From Candidatus Allofournierella excrementigallinarum (GTDB taxonomy: Bacteria; Bacillota; Clostridia; Oscillospirales; Ruminococcaceae), in NCBI GenBank assembly GCA_019119025.1, contig DWXV01000036.1:1-32375 (forward strand): a DNA stretch of 32,375 nt, in the 5' to 3' direction. A program made the translations under genes and the position numbers. Below the pieces are notes generated by a model. It was not told the DNA's origin. It did not search any database and saw nothing but the letters and a program-made list of their open reading frames with translations. Below, piece by piece: positions 7,801 to 14,522 of the stretch (within the stretch, counting starts at the first letter, position 1; every line of letters starts with the position of its first letter).

Positions 7801-9393
7801 TCACAAAAGCGGGGCGAACAGCCGCAGGATGACCCGGAAGATCCGCTTGGGAAGCGGCACGTTCTTCACGTCCTCCCAGGTGACCTCGCGGCTCACCTGC
7901 ATGCAGCGCAAAAGGTCGGCGTGCACGTCCTGCACCATGTGGCCGCCGTAGAACACGCAGCAGTTTTCAAAGTGGAGGTAGAGGCTGCGGTAGTCCATGT
8001 TGGCGCTGCCCACCACGGCGGTCTTGTCGTCCGACACATACATCTTGGCATGGATGAAGCCGGGGCTGTATTCAAAGATGCGCACCCCCGCCTTCATCAG
8101 CACCGAGTAGTAGCTCTGGGTCACCCAGTAGACGTATTTCTTGTCCGGGATGCCCGGGGTGATGATGCGCACGTCCACGCCGCTCTTGGCGATGAGGCTC
8201 AGGGTGGTGATCATCTCGTTGTCCACCACCAGGTAAGGGGTGGCGATGTAGACGTAGTCGGTGGCCTGCTGCAAAATGTTGAAGTAGACGTTTTCCGCCA
8301 CCGCCTCCTCATCCAGAGGCGAGTCGCCGTAGGGCTGCACCATGCCGTCGGCGGAAAAGCGCAGGGTGGGGGCGAACTGCTCCAGCCGGCTGGACCCGCC
8401 GGTGGTGAAGTCCCAGCTTTCCAGAAACAGGGCGGTGAGGCTGTAAACGCCGCTGCCCCGCAGCATCAGGCCGGTGTCCTTCCAAACGCCGAAGCGCTTT
8501 TTGCGGTTGATGTATTCGTCCGCGAAGTTCAGCCCGCCGATGAAGCCCACGTTGCCGTCGATGACGGTGATCTTGCGGTGGTCCCGGTGGTTGAACATGG
8601 TGTAGTCGGAGATGTGGGCCGACAGGCGGAAGGGGGAGAAGCGGCGGCACTGGATGCCCCATTCCCGCAGCTGCTCGTCGTAGTCCTCCGGCATGGTGAG
8701 CATGCAGCCCCAGCTGTCGTACAAAAGGCGCACGTCCAGCCCGGCGGCAGCCTTTTCTTTCAAAACTTCCAGCGTGGTCTCCCACATATAGCCGGGTTTC
8801 AGGATGAAATACTCCATGAAGATGGACCGCTCAGCCTTTTTCAGCTCCTCCAGAAAGCGGGGGAAAAACTCCTCGCCCCAGGCGTAGTATTCGCTCTGGG
8901 TGTCGGCGTAGAGGGGCGCGCCCGCGTTGCGAATGAGGTACCGGGCGCTGCGGGCAAGGCCCTTGTCCTGCACTTCCAGCCGGTGCAGGGCTTCCGGGTC
9001 CTGGGGCAGGGTGCGGCTGAGGCGCGCGCAGATGGCGCTCATCCGCCTTGCGTGGCGGTTGGTGGTGTTGCGGTGGCCCCAGAACAGATAGAACACCACC
9101 CCGAGAGGCGGCATCAGCAGGATGATGAGGATCCACATCATCTTGTAGGCGGGGTTGATGCCGTCGTGCTCCAGCAGGGCGATCACCGCCAGCACGCTGA
9201 CCACCACCGCCCCGATGTAGAAGGGGGCGGAAGAGCGCCCCAGCACCACCGGGATGGAGAAGGTGAGCACGATCTGCAACAGCAGCAGCACCGCAAAGAA
9301 GAAGGTGCGGGTGTAAAGGCCGCGGCCCAGCCGGCGCCTGGCTTTGGTGACCTTCTGCCGGGCGTTTTTCATCTGCTTTCCGGTGGCGGACAC
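7801..9393 (-). CDS. cls: Cardiolipin synthase (phospholipase D superfamily)
   Basis: A 530-residue protein that starts at GTG (9391-9393), chosen because AAAGGAGGGG lies just upstream. Hydrophobic segments at about 31-50, 57-75 and 83-103 are the N-terminal membrane anchor typical of Cls. Two HKD motifs follow: HRKITVIDG (His272) within NHRDHRK and FIGGLN after it, and HAKMYVSDD (His448) followed by VVGSANMDYRSL. These give the PLD-type active site that joins two phosphatidylglycerol molecules into cardiolipin and glycerol. The C terminus (IFRVILRLFAPLL) is membrane-affine. It is first in a two-gene unit with DUF3842. Confidence 0.95.
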   Translation of the reverse strand: MSATGKQMKNARQKVTKARRRLGRGLYTRTFFFAVLLLLQIVLTFSIPVVLGRSSAPFYIGAVVVSVLAVIALLEHDGINPAYKMMWILIILLMPPLGVVFYLFWGHRNTTNRHARRMSAICARLSRTLPQDPEALHRLEVQDKGLARSARYLIRNAGAPLYADTQSEYYAWGEEFFPRFLEELKKAERSIFMEYFILKPGYMWETTLEVLKEKAAAGLDVRLLYDSWGCMLTMPEDYDEQLREWGIQCRRFSPFRLSAHISDYTMFNHRDHRKITVIDGNVGFIGGLNFADEYINRKKRFGVWKDTGLMLRGSGVYSLTALFLESWDFTTGGSSRLEQFAPTLRFSADGMVQPYGDSPLDEEAVAENVYFNILQQATDYVYIATPYLVVDNEMITTLSLIAKSGVDVRIITPGIPDKKYVYWVTQSYYSVLMKAGVRIFEYSPGFIHAKMYVSDDKTAVVGSANMDYRSLYLHFENCCVFYGGHMVQDVHADLLRCMQVSREVTWEDVKNVPLPKRIFRVILRLFAPLL

Positions 9394-9438
9394 GGCGCTC
9401 CCCTCCTTTCCTGCTGATACAACGAGCTTCTACCGGAT

Positions 9439-9468
9439 ATTATAACACAAATCGGCCCGCCGCACCAA
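9439..9468 (-). promoter_or_regulatory. Promoter of the cls-DUF3842 unit
   Basis: On the minus strand a perfect TATAAT (9439-9444) is preceded by a weak TTGGTG (9463-9468) at 18-bp spacing, about 45 bp upstream of the GTG start. Confidence 0.65.
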
Positions 9469-9486
9469 CGAAAGAGCCCCGGCGGC

Positions 9487-9514
9487 AAAAAAGCCCCGGC
9501 AGCAGGGCCGGGGC
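9487..9514 (-). terminator. Terminator of the cyclophilin lipoprotein gene
   Basis: An 8-bp GCCCCGGC/GCCGGGGC stem (9493-9500 with 9507-9514) is followed on the minus strand by six T (plus-strand A 9487-9492), just after the gene's stop codon. Confidence 0.85.
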
Positions 9515-9525
9515 CGAAGCTGGTT

Positions 9526-10299
9526 TTATTCCGCGGCAAAGGCAGGCTCCGAAGCGGACTGGGAGGCGGGCGCGGGGTCGGGCGCGCCGTAGGTGGAGAT
9601 GGTCACCGCGTTGATGGTCACCGGCTCCAAAATCTGGCCGTCCTCGCCCTTTTCGCCGCCGGCGATGGCGTCCACCACATCCATGCCCTCATAGACCTGG
9701 CCGAACACCGTGTCGGTGTTGTCCAGATAGGGCAGCCCGCCCACGGCGGCGTAGGCGTCGATCACTTCCTGGCGCACCCCCGCGTCGGCGAGGGTCTGCT
9801 GGCCGGCCTTGTCCACGCTGGAAGGCAGCGCCTGCACAAAGTAGAACTGGCTGGTGGTGGAGGGGTCGGCGTCCGGGCTGTTGGCGGCGCACAGCGCCCC
9901 GGCGTAGTGGTGCAGCTTGTCGGTGTATTCGGCGGGGAAGGGGTTGCCGTTCCAGATGGTGGAACCGCCGAGACCGGTGCCGGTGCCGTCGCCGCTCTGC
10001 ACCACAAAGCCGTACTCCGCCCGGTGGAAGGCAAGGCCGTTGTAGTAGCCCTGCTCTGCAAGGCCCACGAAGTTATCCACCGCCATGGGCGCGAGGTCCG
10101 GGTAAAGCACCGCCCGCACCTCGCCGGCGCTGGTGTCAAAAATGGCGATGGTGTCGCCCTCGGCGGGGGCGGTGAACTGCACCTCGGCGGATTCATAGGC
10201 CTGCCGCTTGACGGCATCCCCGGGCTGGGGGGCGCCGCCGCAGCCGGCCAGCGCCCCGGCGGCCAGCAGGCAGGCGGCAAGAAAAGCAAAACGTCGCAT
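9526..10299 (-). CDS. Cyclophilin-type peptidyl-prolyl isomerase, lipoprotein
   Basis: A 257-residue protein with a lipoprotein signal peptide: basic MRRFAF, hydrophobic stretch, and lipobox LAGC with Cys20. The cyclophilin domain covers about residues 45-240 and shows APMAVDNFVGLAEQGYYNG, FHRAEYGFVVQSGDGTGTGLGG, SQFYFVQ and FGQVYEGMDVVDAI. These correspond to the catalytic Arg loop (FHR), the QGGDPTGTG loop and the SQF strand of the family. It should be anchored outside the membrane and help fold exported proteins. An Ala/Pro/Ser-rich tail follows. The ATG at 10297-10299 has AAAGGAGAG upstream; a longer start at 10377 would bury the signal peptide. Confidence 0.93.
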   Translation of the reverse strand: MRRFAFLAACLLAAGALAGCGGAPQPGDAVKRQAYESAEVQFTAPAEGDTIAIFDTSAGEVRAVLYPDLAPMAVDNFVGLAEQGYYNGLAFHRAEYGFVVQSGDGTGTGLGGSTIWNGNPFPAEYTDKLHHYAGALCAANSPDADPSTTSQFYFVQALPSSVDKAGQQTLADAGVRQEVIDAYAAVGGLPYLDNTDTVFGQVYEGMDVVDAIAGGEKGEDGQILEPVTINAVTISTYGAPDPAPASQSASEPAFAAE

Positions 10300-10336
10300 C
10301 GTTCTCTCCTTTAACTGGAAAACAGAATGTATCAGT

Positions 10337-10345
10337 ATTATAGCA
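10337..10345 (-). promoter_or_regulatory. Extended -10 promoter of the cyclophilin gene
   Basis: The minus strand reads TGCTATAAT, a perfect -10 with the extended TGn element, 37 bp upstream of the start codon. No good -35 box is visible, as is common for extended -10 promoters. Confidence 0.65.
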
Positions 10346-10410
10346 TACACCGGGGCAAAATAGCAGGGGGAGGGCAAAAAGTTTCACAGCGCGCCCCCGG
10401 CGATTGGGGA

Positions 10411-10439
10411 TTGACGGCGGCGGGAAAACAGGTTACACT
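10411..10439 (+). promoter_or_regulatory. Promoter of the DUF1292 gene
   Basis: TTGACG (10411-10416) and TACACT (10434-10439) are separated by exactly 17 bp, 50 bp upstream of the start codon. Confidence 0.75.
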
Positions 10440-10489
10440 AAGACCAGAAAGAACCGGCGGCGCGCCGCCCGTGAAAAGAGGAGAACGCC

Positions 10490-10816
10490 ATGGCCGAGAC
10501 CAAAGTGCCCCCCACCCCGCAGGAAGAGGACGATTACGCCCCCGATCTCATCACCCTGGAAGACGAGGACGGCAAAGAGCACGTCTTTGAGGTGATCGAC
10601 GCGGCGGACCTGGGCGACACCCACTATATGGCGCTGGTGCCTTATGTGGAGGACGAAAAGCAGCTGGAAGAGACCGAGGCCGAGCTGATCCTGATGAAGG
10701 TGGGCGAGGACGAGAACGGCGAATACCTGGACATCGTTGAGGACGACGAAGAGCTTTACAAAGTGAGCAAGATGTTTGAAAAGCGCCTGCAGGAGTTTTT
10801 CGACATCGAGCAGTAA
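10490..10816 (+). CDS. DUF1292 family (YrzB-like) acidic protein
   Basis: A 108-residue, very acidic soluble protein. The core LITLEDEDGKEHVFEVID, followed by YMALVPY and the ELILMKVGEDENGEYLDIVEDDEE segment, matches DUF1292, a small Firmicutes family that includes B. subtilis YrzB; no biochemical role is established. In many Firmicutes the family member sits with the ireB and yrrK genes; here it stands alone, with a divergent cyclophilin gene on one side and a probable RNA gene on the other. The ATG has GAGGAG upstream and a clear promoter. Confidence 0.88.
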   Translation: MAETKVPPTPQEEDDYAPDLITLEDEDGKEHVFEVIDAADLGDTHYMALVPYVEDEKQLEETEAELILMKVGEDENGEYLDIVEDDEELYKVSKMFEKRLQEFFDIEQ

Positions 10817-10835
10817 GCGAAACGGCATTCCTGCC

Positions 10836-10864
10836 TTGTTCGATTTGTTGCGGCTTGATATAAT
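10836..10864 (+). promoter_or_regulatory. Strong promoter of the candidate small RNA
   Basis: TTGTTC (10836-10841) and a perfect TATAAT (10859-10864) are spaced 17 bp apart, with a TGA extension before the -10. No open reading frame with a ribosome binding site follows. TTGAT (10855-10859) and ATCAA (10872-10876) form an inverted repeat around the -10/start region. Confidence 0.75.
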
Positions 10865-10870
10865 CCTACT

Positions 10871-11079
10871 AATCAAATCAAGGGAGCCCGGCGGTTGCCC
10901 GGCAGATTGCAGACCTCCCGCCCCGCGCATGCGCGGGCAAGGCGGACGAAGGGAGCGAGAAACCGGGCACAGGGCACCCACCTGCCACCCGGTAGGTTTT
11001 GATTGGCCGCAGACGGCAAGGCGGGGCCTTTATAGAAAAAACATGGGGCGCATCCCGGCGGGATGCGCCCCGTGTTTTT
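10871..11079 (+). ncRNA. Candidate structured small RNA, possibly 6S-like
   Basis: This is a non-coding stretch of about 209 nt between a strong promoter and a strong terminator; 10871 is about 7 nt after the -10. The first bases AATCAAA (10871-10877) pair with TTTGATT (10998-11004). Inside, TGCCCGG (10896-10902) pairs with CCGGGCA (10963-10969), CTCCC (10915-10919) with GGGAG (10951-10955), CCGCC (10918-10922, alternative register) with GGCGG (10941-10945), and the palindrome CCCGCGCATGCGCGGG (10922-10937) can form the tip. The result is a rod with internal loops whose ends pair, the general shape of 6S RNA. I see no SRP-type GGAAGGAAGCAG core, no tmRNA-like part and no RNase P core. The class assignment is a guess; the transcript itself is better supported. 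Confidence 0.5.
11036..11079. terminator. Bidirectional terminator between small RNA and LUD gene
   Basis: A 16-bp stem with one wobble pair (11041-11056 with 11060-11075, loop GGC) is flanked by AAAAAA on the left and TTTTT on the right. It ends both the rightward RNA and the leftward LUD-domain gene. Confidence 0.9.
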
Positions 11080-11089
11080 GCGTTTCGCC

Positions 11090-11725
11090 TCAAAAGCCCA
11101 GCGGCTCGCCCACCAGCAGCACCTTGATGCGCCCCGGGATGCGCTGGAAGCTGTGGATGGTGGTGGTGCAGCAGATGCGGGCGGGGCTGTGGCAGTGCTC
11201 ACATTTGCCGGTGGCCGCGCAGGGGGTGGCGCAGCCAAGACGCACCGTGTTGGCCGGCGCGGCGATGGCCTCCACCCGCTCCTTCGCGGCGGCCAGGTCC
11301 TTCACGATCTTGTTGCAGCCCACCACCAGCAGCACGTTCTCGGGCCCGAAGGTGATGGCCGCCACCCGGTTGGAGTTGCCGTCCACGTTGTAGATTTCGC
11401 CCGCCTCGGTGACGGCGTTGGCGCTGGCCAGATACCAGTCGGCGCTGAACACCCGGCGGTAGAGCCTGCCCAGCTCCTCGCCCGCAAGGCCGGTGCGGTC
11501 CAGAAATTCATAGCATCCGCTGGCCAGAAGGTCCATGACCCCCGTCTTCGCCAGGGTCATGCTGCCGCCGTTTGCCACGGTGGCCCCCGCCGGGATGAGC
11601 TTTTCCACAAACTCCCGCACCCCGGCGGCGCTGGGCAGATACCAGCCCTCCATGTTGTTGGCCTTCAAAGCGGAGATCACCCGTTTGGCCCGCTTTTCAA
11701 TGTTGTCCTTCACAGCGTCGTGCAT
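11090..11725 (-). CDS. LUD-domain protein (lactate utilization LutC/YkgG-like)
   Basis: A 211-residue soluble protein. The central fold reads PAGATVANGGSMTLAKTGVMDLL, then WYLASANAVTEAGEIYNVDGNSNRVAAI and GPENVLLVVGCNKIV, the conserved pattern of the LUD domain (DUF162). LUD proteins with LutA/LutB oxidise lactate; many stand-alone clostridial members have no known role. The C-terminal third has a cysteine cluster (GCATPCAATGKCEHCHSP, then ICC) that could bind metal or an iron-sulfur cluster. The neighbours do not include lutA or lutB. The ATG at 11723-11725 has AAGGAGGAG upstream. It is divergent from the peroxiredoxin-fold gene. Confidence 0.88.
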   Translation of the reverse strand: MHDAVKDNIEKRAKRVISALKANNMEGWYLPSAAGVREFVEKLIPAGATVANGGSMTLAKTGVMDLLASGCYEFLDRTGLAGEELGRLYRRVFSADWYLASANAVTEAGEIYNVDGNSNRVAAITFGPENVLLVVGCNKIVKDLAAAKERVEAIAAPANTVRLGCATPCAATGKCEHCHSPARICCTTTIHSFQRIPGRIKVLLVGEPLGF

Positions 11726-11754
11726 CCTTCGCTCCTCCTTGCTTTTTTGCCCTT

Positions 11755-11763
11755 ATTATACCA
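11755..11763 (-). promoter_or_regulatory. Extended -10 promoter of the LUD gene
   Basis: The minus strand reads TGGTATAAT about 30 bp before the start codon; the -35 region (TTCCGC, 11778-11783) is weak. Its spacer overlaps the -35 box of the divergent promoter. Confidence 0.65.
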
Positions 11764-11765
11764 CA

Positions 11766-11793
11766 TTGACAGAAAGGGCGGAACGTGTAGAAT
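11766..11793 (+). promoter_or_regulatory. Promoter of the peroxiredoxin-fold/EamA unit
   Basis: A perfect -35 TTGACA (11766-11771), 16-bp spacer and TAGAAT (11788-11793). It is 41 bp upstream of the start codon and physically overlaps the LUD promoter. Confidence 0.75.
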
Positions 11794-11833
11794 AAGAAGG
11801 AGACGCATTTTGCGAAAGAAGGAGAGCCGCCCC

Positions 11834-12685
11834 ATGGCAAAACGACTGCGCGCAGGCGATGTGATCCCGGAGTTCCGCTTCGACACCCCCTATCGCCCCC
11901 AGCAGAGCTTCTACGAGCTGCTGGAAGGGGAAAAGCCCGTGTTCCTCGTGTTCCTGCGCAACTTCGGCCACCCCCTCACCCGGAACTATATCATGGAGTA
12001 CATCAAGTCCGCCGGCTCGCTGCGCAGCGCCCGGCTGGTGTGCGTTGTGCAGACCAGGCCCCAGACCATCTCCAAAGCTATTCCCGAGGGGGCCATGCCC
12101 TATGAGCTGATGTGCGACGCCGAGGGCGTGCTCTACCGCTTCTTCGCCGTGCCCAGCGAGAAAAGCCGGATGAAGTGCTTTTCCCTCAAGGCCATGAAGA
12201 TCATCAATGAAGCCAAAAAGCAGGGCTTCCGGCCCCGGGCGGGCGAGGCCTGGCAGCTGCCCCTGACGCTGCTGGTGGGCCCGGCGGGCCGGGTGCTGAT
12301 GGCCCACTACGGCGCCACCCTCACCGACCTGCCGGAGGACTGCGCCGCCATGGAAGAACTGGCCGCCGACCTTCTGCCCGCCCTGCCCGCCGAGTGGCTG
12401 GCCGCCGCGCCCGCCGCCCCGGTGCAGGATAGCTTCAGCGCCGCCTTCGGCGCAACTCCCGCCGCGCCCCAGGCTGACGGCGGGCCTTTTGAGGCCGGCT
12501 TTGACACCCCGCTGGAGGCGTTCGACGCCCCCGAGCCCGGCGGCACGCAGGACTTGGACGCGCCGACGGAAGCGCTTGCAGCGCCCACTTCGCCCGCCGC
12601 CCCTGCCGCGCCTGCGGCGCAGCCCGAGGCCCCCAAGGCCCCGGCGGTGGATCTTGCCGCCCTGGGCTTCGGCGCGGGAAATTGA
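11834..12685 (+). CDS. Peroxiredoxin-fold (AhpC/TSA-like) protein without catalytic cysteines, Ala/Pro-rich tail
   Basis: A 283-residue protein. Residues 1-185 follow an AhpC/TSA-like thioredoxin fold: AGDVIPEFRFDTP, then VFLVFLRNFGHPLTR, and later CDAEGVLYRFF and PLTLLVGPAGRVLMAHYG. In peroxiredoxin-like relatives the first strand is followed by a GCPxCR-type motif. Here the two cysteine positions are His46 and Thr49, so ordinary peroxidase or disulfide chemistry is unlikely. Residues from about 190 to the end are low-complexity Ala/Pro/Asp-rich sequence, probably disordered. The ATG at 11834 has AAGGAG upstream and its own promoter. It is followed after 19 bp by an EamA transporter. Function unknown. 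Confidence 0.72.
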   Translation: MAKRLRAGDVIPEFRFDTPYRPQQSFYELLEGEKPVFLVFLRNFGHPLTRNYIMEYIKSAGSLRSARLVCVVQTRPQTISKAIPEGAMPYELMCDAEGVLYRFFAVPSEKSRMKCFSLKAMKIINEAKKQGFRPRAGEAWQLPLTLLVGPAGRVLMAHYGATLTDLPEDCAAMEELAADLLPALPAEWLAAAPAAPVQDSFSAAFGATPAAPQADGGPFEAGFDTPLEAFDAPEPGGTQDLDAPTEALAAPTSPAAPAAPAAQPEAPKAPAVDLAALGFGAGN

Positions 12686-12704
12686 CAGGGGAGGAACACA
12701 GCTT

Positions 12705-13604
12705 TTGAAACAGGAACTGAAATATCTGCCCATGCTGGCCCTCACCGCCCTGATCTGGGGCGCGGCCTTCGTCGCCCAGAGCGTGGGCAACGAATACGTG
12801 GGCCCCTTCACCTTCAACTGCGTGCGCAGCCTGCTGGGCGGCGCGGTGCTGCTGCCGCTCATCCCGCTGCTGGGCCGCCTGTCCGGCAACCGGCGGGAAG
12901 AAGCCGCCCCCGCCGACCGGAAAAACCTTTGGCTGGGCGGCGTTTTGTGCGGCGTGATCCTGGGCCTTGCCAGCAGCCTGCAGCAGTGGGCGCTGGAATA
13001 CGCCAGCGTGGGCAAGGCGGGTTTCATCACCGCCCTCTACATCGTCATCGTGCCGCTGTTGGGCATCTTCTTCCACCGCCTGCCCGGCGCGCAGGTGTGG
13101 CTGGCGGTGGCCATCGCCCTGGGCGGGCTGTATCTTCTGTGCTGGAACGGCAGCGCCGCCATCGGCCCGGGGGAGATGCTCCTCTTCGGGTGCAGCGGCC
13201 TGTTCAGCCTGCACATCCTCGTCATCGACCATTTTTCCCCCCTGGTGGACGGCGTCAAGCTCTCCTGCGTGCAGTTCTTTGTGGCGGGCGTGTTCTGCGC
13301 CGTGCCCGCGCTGCTTTTCGAACGACCCACCCTCAGCGAAGTGCTGGGCGCCTGGGGCCCCATCCTCTACGCCGGCGTGCTCAGCTGCGGCGTGGCCTAC
13401 ACCCTGCAGGTGGTGGCCCAAAGGCATGTGGAGCCCACCCTGGCCAGCCTGACTTTGAGCCTGGAAAGCGTGTTCAGCGTGCTGGCGGGCTGGCTGCTGC
13501 TGCACCAGACCCTCACCGCCCGGGAGCTGGGCGGCTGCGCGCTGATGTTCTGCGCCATCGTGCTGGCGCAGCTGCCGCCGCGGAAAAGGGCGGCAAAACC
13601 CTGA
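12705..13604 (+). CDS. EamA/DMT superfamily transporter
   Basis: A 299-residue membrane protein with about ten hydrophobic segments in two EamA repeats. TM1 reads LALTALIWGAAFVAQ, a typical EamA opening, with YVGPFTFNCVRSLLGG next. The first repeat ends around GLYLLCWNG, and the second ends with the family's SLESVFSVLAGWLLLHQTLT. Members export small metabolites or amino acids; the substrate is unknown. The start is taken as TTG 12705, preceded by GGGGAGG; the first ATG (12732) would clip the N terminus. It lies 19 bp after the peroxiredoxin-fold gene, and a strong terminator follows immediately. Confidence 0.88.
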   Translation: MKQELKYLPMLALTALIWGAAFVAQSVGNEYVGPFTFNCVRSLLGGAVLLPLIPLLGRLSGNRREEAAPADRKNLWLGGVLCGVILGLASSLQQWALEYASVGKAGFITALYIVIVPLLGIFFHRLPGAQVWLAVAIALGGLYLLCWNGSAAIGPGEMLLFGCSGLFSLHILVIDHFSPLVDGVKLSCVQFFVAGVFCAVPALLFERPTLSEVLGAWGPILYAGVLSCGVAYTLQVVAQRHVEPTLASLTLSLESVFSVLAGWLLLHQTLTARELGGCALMFCAIVLAQLPPRKRAAKP

Positions 13605-13636
13605 AAAAATCCCGGAGCCGCGGCTCCGGGATTTTT
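13605..13636. terminator. Bidirectional terminator between EamA and DUF554 genes
   Basis: A perfect 32-bp palindrome with 16-bp arms, A-run on the left and TTTTT on the right, directly follows the EamA stop and lies 6 bases from the convergent DUF554 stop. Confidence 0.93.
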
Positions 13637-13642
13637 CCTCTT

Positions 13643-14329
13643 TCAGGCAAGGCCCAGGGCGGCCCGGGCCAGGAACCAAACCGCCGGCACCAGAAGGGAG
13701 GGCAGCAGGTCGAGGGCCTTTGTCTCGCGGATGTTCAGGATGGAAAGGCCCGACGCGGCGATGAGCACGCCCCCCACGATGGAAAGCTCGCGCATCACAT
13801 CCCCGGTGAAGAAGCCTTCCAGCGCGCTGGCCCCCAGGTAGATGGACCCCTGCCAGCAGAAGAGCACCGCCCCGGCGGCGCACATGCCCGGCCCGTAGGC
13901 CGAGCCCAGCACCATGAAGGTGACAAAATCCAGCGTGGCATTGGTGAACAGGAAGGTGTGGTCCCCCAGAAGGGCGCTCTGGATGGGCCCCAGGATGGAC
14001 AGGCTCCCCATGCAGCACAGAAGGATGCCGGTGGAGAGCCCCTGGCTCAGCTCGGTCTTGGAAAACCGCCGCACCAGCCGGGTGAAGGCCCCGTCGATGT
14101 CCAGTGCGGTGCCGATCAGGCTGCCGATGGCCAGGCTGGCGATGAACAGCACCGGGAACCGGCTCTCGGAGAGGTTTTCCACCACCGTCTGGGTGCCCAG
14201 AAACACGGCGGCGAAGCCCATGGCGGTGTAGAGCGCCTGCTGGTATTTTTCCGCAAGGCCCCGCCGCAGGGCGCTGCCCAGAAGGCTTCCCGCCAGGATG
14301 GCGGCGGCGTTTACGATGGTGCCCAGCAT
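13643..14329 (-). CDS. DUF554 family membrane protein
   Basis: A 228-residue polytopic protein that opens MLGTIVNAAAILAGSLLGSALRRGL, with GFAAVFLGTQTVVEN, SLAIGSLIGTALDID, GILLCCMGSLSILGPIQ and the C-terminal GGVLIAASGLSIL. This is the DUF554 pattern (E. coli YqgA and B. subtilis YdfK are relatives). About seven membrane segments are expected. A transporter-like role is assumed for the family but not shown. The ATG at 14327-14329 has AAAGGAG about 12 nt upstream, slightly far. It is monocistronic with its own promoter. Confidence 0.9.
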   Translation of the reverse strand: MLGTIVNAAAILAGSLLGSALRRGLAEKYQQALYTAMGFAAVFLGTQTVVENLSESRFPVLFIASLAIGSLIGTALDIDGAFTRLVRRFSKTELSQGLSTGILLCCMGSLSILGPIQSALLGDHTFLFTNATLDFVTFMVLGSAYGPGMCAAGAVLFCWQGSIYLGASALEGFFTGDVMRELSIVGGVLIAASGLSILNIRETKALDLLPSLLVPAVWFLARAALGLA

Positions 14330-14373
14330 GGGCGGCCCACGCTCCTTTCCCTTTTCAAAAACTTACAGGCAGT

Positions 14374-14402
14374 ATTATAAGCGCCGTGGCCGCCGATTGC
14401 AA
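14374..14402 (-). promoter_or_regulatory. Promoter of the DUF554 gene
   Basis: On the minus strand TTGCAA (14397-14402) and TATAAT (14374-14379) lie 17 bp apart, 45 bp upstream of the start codon. Confidence 0.8.
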
Positions 14403-14439
14403 GGCCGCGGGCAAAATTTGAAAAAGGGGCGCGGCGCGG

Positions 14440-14468
14440 TTGCAACCCCCGCCGCTTTCTTCTATAAT
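14440..14468 (+). promoter_or_regulatory. Promoter of the acyltransferase-kinase fusion operon
   Basis: TTGCAA (14440-14445), 17-bp spacer, TATAAT (14463-14468), 54 bp before the ATG. It is nearly identical in boxes and spacing to the divergent DUF554 promoter. Confidence 0.85.
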
Positions 14469-14522
14469 AAAAGGGATGAAGCCCCGCCCCGGCGGCGAGG
14501 GCCAGCAAAAGGAGACGACGCA

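Noticed and set aside
10871-11079. Identity as SRP RNA, tmRNA or RNase P RNA
   Set aside because: Too short for RNase P and tmRNA, no tRNA-like ends, and no GGAAGGAAGCAG-type SRP core.
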